Source of the DNA: Arenicella sp.
Lineage (GTDB): Bacteria > Pseudomonadota > Gammaproteobacteria > Arenicellales > Arenicellaceae
Assembly: GCA_018677115.1 (NCBI GenBank)
Contig: JAHHOC010000211.1
Location: 1 to 6,106, forward strand
Direction: 5' to 3'
DNA: 6,106 nt
The notes beneath the pieces are model-generated. The model ran no database searches, was not told the origin of the DNA, and saw nothing but the letters and a program-made list of their open reading frames with translations. The position numbers and the translations under genes are program-made. This document shows, piece after piece, positions 1 through 5,554 of this stretch. Numbering within the stretch: the first letter of the stretch is position 1; every line of letters starts with the position of its first letter.

Positions 1-1
1 G

Positions 2-709
2 GTCGGGGCGGTAATGATGTGCGATATAGCACATGTAGCGGGCCTGATAGCTGCCGGAGTCTATCCCAGTCCGGTGGGAATCGCTGATGTATGTACCAGC
101 ACCACGCATAAAACGCTGCGTGGTCCACGCGGTGGGATCATCATGGCGAAGTCGAACCCCGATCTGGAAAAGGCACTGAATTCCAGGGTCTTTCCCGGTT
201 CACAGGGCGGGCCGTTGATGCATGTTATTGCCGCCAAGGCGGTGGCTTTTAAAGAAGCCCTGAGTCCGGAGTTCAAAGTTTATCAACAGCGGGTACTGGA
301 CAATTCACGTGCGCTCGCCGAAGCACTCAAAAAGCGTGGCTATCCGGCGGTGTCAGGCGGCACCGACAATCACCTTAGCCTCATCAGTCTGGTAGATAAG
401 GGTATTACCGGGAAAGCAGCAGAAGCTGCTCTTGGCGCAGCCTACATCACCGTCAATAAAAACAGTGTGCCGGGCGACCCGCAGAGTCCCTTCGTAACCA
501 GTGGTATACGCATCGGTACCCCGGCGGTCACTACTCGCGGCTTTGGCCTCGCAGATATGCAAAGCCTTGCCGACTGGATGGCGGATGTCATGGATAGCGT
601 GGCTGCCGGTGATGACAAGACCAGTGCAGATCCGGCAATTGTTGATCAGGTCAAAGCAGAAGTCATGGAACTATGCGCTGAACACCCTGTGTATGACTAT
701 ACTGACTAG
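2..709 (+). CDS. glyA: Serine hydroxymethyltransferase, 3' part (5' end outside window)
   Basis: This PLP enzyme interconverts serine plus tetrahydrofolate with glycine plus methylene-tetrahydrofolate in the cytosol and is a main source of one-carbon units. The reading frame is open from base 2, so the ATG at 14 is an internal methionine and not the start. About 235 codons are visible of a family length near 417, so roughly the first 180 residues are missing. Visible landmarks are DIAHVAG (the Asp and His that contact PLP), the PLP-lysine motif [13 protein letters not shown] (Lys about residue 37 of the visible part), [28 protein letters not shown] and [10 protein letters not shown], whose Arg is known to bind the substrate carboxylate. 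The C-terminus ends in [10 protein letters not shown], close to the family's usual end. nrdR begins 22 nt downstream with no terminator between them. Identity is very secure. Confidence 0.97.
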   Translation, partial: VGAVMMCDIAHVAGLIAAGVYPSPVGIADVCTSTTHKTLRGPRGGIIMAKSNPDLEKALNSRVFPGSQGGPLMHVIAAKAVAFKEALSPEFKVYQQRVLDNSRALAEALKKRGYPAVSGGTDNHLSLISLVDKGITGKAAEAALGAAYITVNKNSVPGDPQSPFVTSGIRIGTPAVTTRGFGLADMQSLADWMADVMDSVAAGDDKTSADPAIVDQVKAEVMELCAEHPVYDYTD

Positions 710-731
710 CGAACAGTTTCAATAAGGCACC

Positions 732-1238
732 ATGCGCTGCCCATTCTGCAAAAATGAAGATACGCGGGTAGTTGATTCGCGTCTGACAGAAGACCGGGAC
801 GCGGTCCGACGCCGGCGCTCCTGTGAAGCATGTGGTGAAAGGTTCAGCACGCTGGAGGAAGCAAATCTTAAATTGCCCTTTATAGTGAAATCCAATGGAG
901 ATCGTGAGCACTATGATGAGGGCAAATTAGCTCGGGGCCTTGAGCGCGCCCTGGAGAAGAGGCCAGTTGAATCGGATCAGGTTGAACATATATTACACAG
1001 GATCAAACGTAACTTGCTTACCTGTGGAGAGCGGGAGGTCGATGCGCGTGATATAGGCGAAATGGTGATGGACGAATTGCGAGACATTGACCAGGTCGCA
1101 TATGTGCGTTTCGCTTCTGTTTATCGCTCGTTCCAGGATGTCGATGCGTTCAGTGATGAGATTAAGCGACTGCAGGCGGAAACTGTGCGCGGCAGAAAAG
1201 TTACGCGCAAAAAAGCCCAGCCAAAAAAATCGACATAG
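732..1238 (+). CDS. nrdR: Transcriptional repressor NrdR
   Basis: NrdR is the nucleotide-sensing repressor of ribonucleotide reductase operons and binds NrdR boxes when loaded with ATP/dATP. The 168-residue product has an N-terminal zinc ribbon with Cys3, Cys6, Cys31 and Cys34 (CPFC and CEAC), an arginine-rich DNA-binding stretch around residues 26-29 (RRRR), and an ATP-cone domain from about residue 49 to 140 beginning PFIVKSNGDRE. The motif VAYVRFASVYRSF is typical of the family's C-terminal helix. The ATG at 732 gives the canonical MRCPFC start and has a weak AAGG at 724-727. Compared with about 150 residues in E. coli there is a basic C-terminal tail (residues 153-168, rich in Lys and Arg). 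Placement directly upstream of ribD is common in Gammaproteobacteria and does not itself imply a role in riboflavin synthesis. Confidence 0.97.
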   Translation: MRCPFCKNEDTRVVDSRLTEDRDAVRRRRSCEACGERFSTLEEANLKLPFIVKSNGDREHYDEGKLARGLERALEKRPVESDQVEHILHRIKRNLLTCGEREVDARDIGEMVMDELRDIDQVAYVRFASVYRSFQDVDAFSDEIKRLQAETVRGRKVTRKKAQPKKST

Positions 1239-1256
1239 AAAAGCATCTCCACACCC

Positions 1257-2402
1257 ATGATCGCGAGCGACAAAAAACAGCAACAGAGTAGCAAGCGGGC
1301 CTATATGAGTCGTGCGCTCGAACTGGCATCGCGTGGCATTTTCAGCACACACCCTAACCCGCGGGTGGGTTGTGTGATCGTAAAGCAGGGTGAAGTTGTC
1401 GGTGAGGGTTATCATGTCAGCGCCGGTGGCCAGCACGCTGAACGTGAAGCCCTCGGTAATGCAGGTGAAGCAGCACGCGGTGCTACCGTTTACCTTAATA
1501 TGGAGCCCTGCTGCCATCAGGGACGGACCCCGCCCTGTACTGACGGCCTGATCAATGCCGGGGTACGCAAGGTTGTTGCTGCCATGGCGGATCCAAACCC
1601 ATTAGTATCCGGCGGCGGCTTCGATCAATTGAAGGCAGCTGGCATTGAAGTTGAATCTGGCTTTATGGAGGCTGAGGCAAGATGGCTAAACCGCGGATTC
1701 ATCAACAGGATGCAGCGGAGAACTCCCTGGGTGATACTCAAATCGGCAGCGACATTGGATGGGCGCACTGCAGCCTTCGATGGTCAAAGCCAGTGGATAA
1801 CAGGCAGCGAAGCACGCGCCGAGGTACAGAAACTGCGGGCGGGATGTTCGGCGGTGGTTACCGGTATTGGCACCGTGCTAACAGACGACCCGCAATTAAA
1901 TGTGCGCTTGCCGGATTGCCAGCGGCAGCCCCTGAGAGTGGTGTTGGACTCCAGTTTGCAGATTCCACTGCAAGCCCGTGTGATCGGTGACGATCAACGC
2001 CTGATAGTTATAACCCGTTCCGAGGACATCAGTAAAATTGCAGCGCTCACTGAATTGGGTGCCGAAGTGATCCAGCAATCTGCAACAGCTGCGCAGCTTG
2101 ATTTGCAAATGGCCCTGACTGAACTGGGCAAACGGGATTGCAATGAAATTTTGATCGAGTCTGGACAGAAACTCAGCGGCGCCTTTATGGCGGCAGGAAT
2201 GGTTGATGAGCTGGTTTTGTTCTACGCCGGCAGCTTGCTGGGTGATCAAGGCAAAAGCATGTTCCAGTTTGATAGTCCACTGCCGTTTGAGAGCCGGTTT
2301 ACATATCGTATTAGCGATGTGTGCATGGTTGGAAAGGATTTACGGGTAACGGCGGTGAATGCCGAAAGCGCAGCACTTGTATCAGGGGTTGCAGGAGACT
2401 AA
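1257..2402 (+). CDS. ribD: Bifunctional riboflavin deaminase/reductase RibD
   Basis: RibD carries out the second and third steps of riboflavin synthesis: deamination of diaminohydroxyphosphoribosylaminopyrimidine, then NADPH-dependent reduction of the ribose side chain. The 381-residue protein has an N-terminal cytidine-deaminase-type zinc domain (about residues 15-155) with HAE at 60-62 and the PCxxGRTPPC-type motif at 84-94; His60, Cys85 and Cys94 are the expected zinc ligands and Glu62 the catalytic acid. The C-terminal reductase domain (about 156-370) shows LKSAATLDGR, QSQWITG, TGIGTVLTDDP and IESG. Cys86 replaces the usual serine, giving adjacent cysteines. The ATG at 1257 is the only in-frame ATG, GTG or TTG upstream of the conserved YMSRALELA segment; no good Shine-Dalgarno is seen. 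It starts 18 nt after nrdR and ends 3 nt before ribE. Confidence 0.97.
   Translation: MIASDKKQQQSSKRAYMSRALELASRGIFSTHPNPRVGCVIVKQGEVVGEGYHVSAGGQHAEREALGNAGEAARGATVYLNMEPCCHQGRTPPCTDGLINAGVRKVVAAMADPNPLVSGGGFDQLKAAGIEVESGFMEAEARWLNRGFINRMQRRTPWVILKSAATLDGRTAAFDGQSQWITGSEARAEVQKLRAGCSAVVTGIGTVLTDDPQLNVRLPDCQRQPLRVVLDSSLQIPLQARVIGDDQRLIVITRSEDISKIAALTELGAEVIQQSATAAQLDLQMALTELGKRDCNEILIESGQKLSGAFMAAGMVDELVLFYAGSLLGDQGKSMFQFDSPLPFESRFTYRISDVCMVGKDLRVTAVNAESAALVSGVAGD
2393..2397 (+). promoter_or_regulatory. Shine-Dalgarno of ribE
   Basis: AGGAG lies 8 nt before the ribE ATG at 2406, inside the last codons of ribD. It is the clearest ribosome binding site at canonical spacing in the window and confirms the MFTGIIE start. 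Confidence 0.8.
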
Positions 2403-2405
2403 ATA

Positions 2406-3053
2406 ATGTTTACCGGAATTATTGAAACGCTCGGCACGATAAGCAATGTGTCACGGGATGGCGGAGATTTACGCCTGGTGATTGCTGCGCCGGCTTTTAA
2501 AGACAAACACATAGCACTCGGCGACAGTATTGCCATAAGTGGTGTTTGCTTGACGGTCATTGAGCACAAAGGGGACGAGTTCTCGTTCGATGTGTCAGTC
2601 GAATCGCTCGATCATTCGTTGATTGGCAATTGGCAGGCCGGCCACAAGGTAAATATGGAACTGGCGATGTTGCCAACCACACGTTTTGGTGGCCACCTGG
2701 TATCCGGTCACGTTGACGGGCTCGCTGAACTGGTGGAAATGAAGAGTGATGCGCGATCGTGGCGAATGGTATTTGCAGTTCCCCAATCGATACAGAAATA
2801 TATAGCAAAAAAAGGCTCTATAACCATTGACGGCATCAGTTTGACAGTGAATGATGTGAACAATAATATGTTTAGTATCAATGTGATACCGCATACATTT
2901 CAAGTAACTACTCTTAGTGGTGTGCAGGTTGGTGAGTACGTACATATTGAGGTTGACCTGATCGCACGTTATCTTGAGCGTTTGCTAACCGCAGATAAGC
3001 CGGCTGATTCAACCATAAGTCAGTCTTTCCTCGCCGAGCACGGCTTTACTTAA
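2406..3053 (+). CDS. ribE: Riboflavin synthase, alpha chain
   Basis: This enzyme dismutates two 6,7-dimethyl-8-ribityllumazine molecules into riboflavin and the RibD/RibH pathway intermediate; it is called ribC in E. coli. The 215-residue length fits the family. The protein begins with the signature MFTGIIE and shows the internal duplication of two lumazine-binding barrels: the first (about 1-97) contains GDSIAISGVCLTV with Cys48, the second (about 98-190) contains GHLVSGHVDG, GSITIDGISLTVN with Ser145 and Thr147, and NVIPHT. These match residues known to line the active site at the barrel interface. The usual ETLRxT stretch of the first barrel is here ESLDHS (residues 66-71), a mild divergence. 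A strong Shine-Dalgarno precedes the start. The gene is 3 nt from ribD and 22 nt from the MAPEG gene, so it is clearly co-transcribed with ribD. Confidence 0.97.
   Translation: MFTGIIETLGTISNVSRDGGDLRLVIAAPAFKDKHIALGDSIAISGVCLTVIEHKGDEFSFDVSVESLDHSLIGNWQAGHKVNMELAMLPTTRFGGHLVSGHVDGLAELVEMKSDARSWRMVFAVPQSIQKYIAKKGSITIDGISLTVNDVNNNMFSINVIPHTFQVTTLSGVQVGEYVHIEVDLIARYLERLLTADKPADSTISQSFLAEHGFT
2841..2869 (+). promoter_or_regulatory. Candidate internal sigma70 promoter inside ribE
   Basis: A perfect -35 box TTGACA (2841-2846) is followed after exactly 17 nt by TAATAT (2864-2869), which matches the -10 consensus at four positions including the first T, second A and last T. It would start transcription near 2876, about 200 nt before the MAPEG gene, and drive MAPEG, ribB, ribH, nusB and thiL without ribD or an intact ribE. 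The -35 falls on codons for the conserved LTV segment, so coding constraint could produce it by chance. Confidence 0.3.
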
Positions 3054-3062
3054 ACTGGAATC

Positions 3063-3067
3063 CGGAG
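3063..3067 (+). promoter_or_regulatory. Shine-Dalgarno of the MAPEG gene
   Basis: CGGAG sits 8 nt before the ATG at 3076 in the 22-nt gap after ribE. It supports this start and shows that the small membrane protein is translated independently. Confidence 0.65.
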
Positions 3068-3075
3068 CAAGTTCT

Positions 3076-3471
3076 ATGTTGATTACACCCCTGTTTGCCG
3101 CAGTGTGCGGACTTATGTTTCTTATTCTGTCGTTTGATGTGATATCGCACAGAAGAAGAAGCAGGACCAATCTGGGTGATGGGGAAGATCCCGAGTTACA
3201 AAAGGCGATTCGTATTCATGGGAATTTCAGTGAGTATGTCCCATTTACCCTGTTGCTGTTGTGGCTTGTAGAAGTAGTCACCGGTCTGCGGACCATGGTT
3301 GTTGTATTTGGTTCCATCTTGCTCATCGGGCGTGTTTTGCACGTCACTGGCATGAAGGATCACAGCAAGAACTTCAGGTTCCGACAGGCCGGGGTGGCAG
3401 CCACATTCCTGGTCATTGGTGCCTGTTCATTTTTGTTGTTGTACAGTTACCTGCCAGTGGTTACCGACTGA
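3076..3471 (+). CDS. MAPEG-family (YecN-like) inner membrane protein
   Basis: This 131-residue integral membrane protein belongs to the MAPEG family, which includes microsomal glutathione transferases and eicosanoid enzymes; bacterial members such as E. coli YecN have no firmly established role. Four hydrophobic segments fit the MAPEG four-helix fold: about residues 3-23, 54-71, 73-91 and 106-128. The family signature is present as AIRIHGNFSEYVP (Arg46, His48, Asn50, Glu53), and GRVLHVTG (Arg86, His89) matches the GRLMHYYG of YecN. Length equals that of YecN. It lies between ribE and the ribB-type gene with gaps of 22 and 10 nt, in the same orientation, so it is probably co-transcribed with the riboflavin genes. 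A glutathione-linked or detoxification function is only an inference from the family; substrate is unknown. Confidence 0.9.
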   Translation: MLITPLFAAVCGLMFLILSFDVISHRRRSRTNLGDGEDPELQKAIRIHGNFSEYVPFTLLLLWLVEVVTGLRTMVVVFGSILLIGRVLHVTGMKDHSKNFRFRQAGVAATFLVIGACSFLLLYSYLPVVTD

Positions 3472-3481
3472 TAGGCGCGCT

Positions 3482-4615
3482 ATGTCCCTCAGTAGTATAG
3501 AAGAAATACTGGAAGATTATCGCAATGGAAAGATGGTCATCATCACCGATGATGAGGATCGCGAAAACGAGGGAGACCTGATGATGGCAGCCGATTGCGT
3601 CACCGCTGACGACATCAATTTTATGGCCCGCTATGGACGCGGCCTCATCTGCCTGACGGTTACCGAACAGCGTTGCGAGCAAATCGGCTTGCCACTTATG
3701 GTAGGTGATAATAACGGTGCCCGTTTTTCCACCAATTTCACCATGTCCATCGAAGCCGCTGAGGGCGTATCCACGGGTATTTCAGCCGCGGACAGGGCGA
3801 CAACGATACAGGCGGCGGTGGCCGCCGATGCTACTCCGGAAGATATCGTCATGCCTGGTCATATTTTCCCCATCATGGCGCAGCCTGGTGGTGTATTGAG
3901 CCGCGCCGGGCACACTGAAGCCGGTATCGATTTTGCACGTCTGTCGGGCAGAGATCCATCCAGTGTCATATGTGAAATTTTAAATGAAGATGGCAGCATG
4001 GCCCGGATGGACGATTTGCATAGCTTTGCCGAGCAGCACAACCTGAAGATTTGCTCCATTGCCGAGTTGATCCGCTACCGGCTAGAGAAAGAACCCACCA
4101 TTGTCGCGGTCAAAGACACGGAAATTGATACTCCGCATGGTAAATTGCGCACCGTGGTGTTCAACGATATAGAACGCGATGAAACGCATATTGCTTTTGT
4201 GCGCGGTACGGTAGATGCAGAAACGCCACTGCCGGTGCGCATCCATGTCGAATCAGATTTTCTGAACGCATTGAACGGAATCGGACGAAAGTCCAGTTTT
4301 CCTCTGCACGACGCCATGGACTATATCTTGCATTCAGGTACTGGTATCGTAGTGGTGTTGCGATATGTGCAAAGTGTGGATGAAGTCATATACGATCTGG
4401 AACAGATAAAAACCCGCAAAAAGCCCAGCGGTCAAAGTCATCTGCGATTGTTAGGTGCCGGCAGTCAGATTCTCTCCAGCCTGGGAGCAGGTAAAATAAA
4501 AGTACTTGGGCGCGAACGAAAAACCCACGGTCTTTCCGGATTTAATCTAGAGATCGTCGAATACATCGATAATCAGGAGTCGGCTGGCAAAATCGCCAGC
4601 CAAAATAGAATATGA
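3482..4615 (+). CDS. ribB: 3,4-dihydroxy-2-butanone-4-phosphate synthase fused to a degenerate GTP cyclohydrolase II-like domain (RibBX type, usually annotated RibBA)
   Basis: The N-terminal domain (about 1-200 of 377 residues) converts ribulose 5-phosphate to the four-carbon donor for lumazine. All family motifs are intact: [11 protein letters not shown] at 23-33, [22 protein letters not shown] and RAGHTEA (His144, Glu146). The C-terminal domain (about 201-377) resembles RibA in overall layout ([10 protein letters not shown] aligns with PLVRVHSEC, and [11 protein letters not shown] with the later RibA helix) but contains no cysteine, so the three zinc ligands are absent, and the HRQEGRNIGL-like catalytic segment is replaced by [10 protein letters not shown]. 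It should therefore not open GTP. This architecture is known in Proteobacteria as RibBX. The frame is open upstream to an ATG at 3416, but that stretch overlaps the MAPEG gene; the family start is the ATG at 3482, with only a weak TAGG at 3472-3475. The stop overlaps the ribH start by 4 nt. Confidence 0.95.
   Translation: MSLSSIEEILEDYRNGKMVIITDDEDRENEGDLMMAADCVTADDINFMARYGRGLICLTVTEQRCEQIGLPLMVGDNNGARFSTNFTMSIEAAEGVSTGISAADRATTIQAAVAADATPEDIVMPGHIFPIMAQPGGVLSRAGHTEAGIDFARLSGRDPSSVICEILNEDGSMARMDDLHSFAEQHNLKICSIAELIRYRLEKEPTIVAVKDTEIDTPHGKLRTVVFNDIERDETHIAFVRGTVDAETPLPVRIHVESDFLNALNGIGRKSSFPLHDAMDYILHSGTGIVVVLRYVQSVDEVIYDLEQIKTRKKPSGQSHLRLLGAGSQILSSLGAGKIKVLGRERKTHGLSGFNLEIVEYIDNQESAGKIASQNRI
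4575..4611 (+). promoter_or_regulatory. Distal Shine-Dalgarno plus hairpin upstream of ribH
   Basis: The ribH ATG at 4612 has no purine-rich Shine-Dalgarno in the usual 5-10 nt position. A perfect AGGAG lies at 4575-4579, 32 nt away. Between them a perfect 7-bp inverted repeat, GGCTGGC (4582-4588) and GCCAGCC (4595-4601) with loop AAAATC, would remove 20 nt and leave an effective spacing of about 12 nt. This is a structure-shortened ribosome binding site candidate. It lies within the last codons of ribB and no T-run follows, so it is not a typical terminator. Reinitiation through the ATGA overlap is an alternative or additional mechanism. Confidence 0.4.
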
Positions 4616-5079
4616 GCCACAAAACCATTGAAGGCGAATTGCAGGGGGCAAACCAGAAACTTGCGATTGTTGCAGGCAGATTTAACAGTTTTATCAGCGA
4701 TGCTTTGCTGCGCGGTGCACTTGATGCGCTCACCAGACACGGCGTCAAACCGGCTAATATAACCGTCGCACACGTGCCGGGTGCGTTCGAGATTCCGTTG
4801 ATGGTTAAAAAACTTGCCTGCAGCGGCGACTATGATGGCGTGGTTGCGCTGGGCGCGGTAATTCGCGGATCGACGCCGCATTTTGAATATGTTGCCGGTG
4901 AATGTGCCAAGGGCCTGAATTCTGTACAACTGGAGACGGGCGTTCCAGTGGGTTTCGGCGTTTTAACGGTTGACAGTATCGAGCAGGCAATTGAGCGAGC
5001 TGGGACTAAAGCTGGTAACAAAGGCGCAGAGGCTGCGATGACGGTTGTAGAAATGGCCAACCTGTTAGCGAAAGTTTAA
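4612..5079 (+). CDS. ribH: 6,7-dimethyl-8-ribityllumazine synthase
   Basis: RibH condenses the RibD-derived ribitylaminouracil with dihydroxybutanone phosphate from RibB, giving lumazine for RibE. Members form pentamers or 60-subunit icosahedral shells. The 155-residue length is standard. Motifs are GRFNSFI at 22-28 (Phe24 stacks on the pyrimidine in characterised enzymes), VPGAFEIP at 55-62, [16 protein letters not shown] at 79-94 with the catalytic-type His90, and FGVLT followed by [15 protein letters not shown], whose Arg129 and Lys137 fall where the phosphate and substrate binding residues are expected. Start at the ATGA overlap with ribB means the two are translationally coupled, matching the need for their products in equal supply. 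nusB begins 34 nt downstream. Confidence 0.97.
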   Translation: MSHKTIEGELQGANQKLAIVAGRFNSFISDALLRGALDALTRHGVKPANITVAHVPGAFEIPLMVKKLACSGDYDGVVALGAVIRGSTPHFEYVAGECAKGLNSVQLETGVPVGFGVLTVDSIEQAIERAGTKAGNKGAEAAMTVVEMANLLAKV

Positions 5080-5113
5080 TTGATGAGTATTCGTCACCCT
5101 GAATTTTCTGGCA

Positions 5114-5554
5114 ATGTCTAGTCGCCACAATGGTCGCAGGGCGGCCCTGCAGGCGCTGTATCAGTGGGACTTAACCAACCAGGATGTGGACCAGATTGAA
5201 CCGAGTTTCAAGCAAATACATGACATGCAAAACATTGATCGCAAATACCTGCGGGAAATTATGCGAGAGGTGCCAAGACTAAAAAAGGAGCTTGAATCTA
5301 CAATTACTCCGTTTATCGACAGGGAGTTTGATAAATTGGATCCGGTAGAGCGGGCGATTCTCAGGATTGGTACCTACGAATTGCAGTACCGCAGGGATGT
5401 GCCCACCAAGGTGGTATTGAATGAAATGATAGAGTTGGCCAAGGTGTTCGGTTCAGAACACAGCTATAAATTCATTAATGGCGTGATGGATAAGCTTGCT
5501 GGTGCTCTGCGTAAGTCGCCGGTTGGTAGAAACTCAGGTGGCCAATCCAGCTAA
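5114..5554 (+). CDS. nusB: Transcription antitermination protein NusB
   Basis: NusB binds NusE (S10) and the boxA RNA element to promote antitermination of rRNA operons. The 146-residue all-helical protein shows the family N-terminus RRAALQALYQWDL (8-20), DPVERAILRIGTYEL (76-90) and the strongly conserved DVPTKVVLNEMIELAKVFG with HSYKFINGVMDK (95-127). The ATG at 5114 is the only ATG, GTG or TTG in this frame after the in-frame TGA at 5084 and before the conserved helix, so the start is firm, although it lacks a recognisable Shine-Dalgarno. A 12-codon open frame (ATG 5083, stop 5119-5121) runs over the start in another frame. The last eight residues (RNSGGQSS) form a short polar tail. Downstream of ribH and overlapping or abutting thiL is the usual position for nusB. 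Confidence 0.97.
   Translation: MSSRHNGRRAALQALYQWDLTNQDVDQIEPSFKQIHDMQNIDRKYLREIMREVPRLKKELESTITPFIDREFDKLDPVERAILRIGTYELQYRRDVPTKVVLNEMIELAKVFGSEHSYKFINGVMDKLAGALRKSPVGRNSGGQSS

Noticed and set aside
993..1517. Long minus-strand open frame of 174 codons across nrdR and ribD
   Set aside because: It is antisense to two clear genes, its product shows no recognisable family, and it is explained by codon bias of the real genes.
3416..3481. Extension of the RibB frame upstream to ATG 3416, giving 22 extra residues
   Set aside because: It overlaps the well-supported MAPEG gene, the extra residues have no family match, and the ATG at 3482 matches the normal RibB start.
3811..3826. GC-rich hairpin GGCGGC/GCCGCC with a GGTG loop
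   Set aside because: It lies in the middle of the conserved RibB domain, encodes alanine-rich codons and has no T-run, so it is not a terminator.
4970..4998. TTGACA inside ribH as a possible -35 box
   Set aside because: There is no -10-like hexamer at 16-18 nt spacing.
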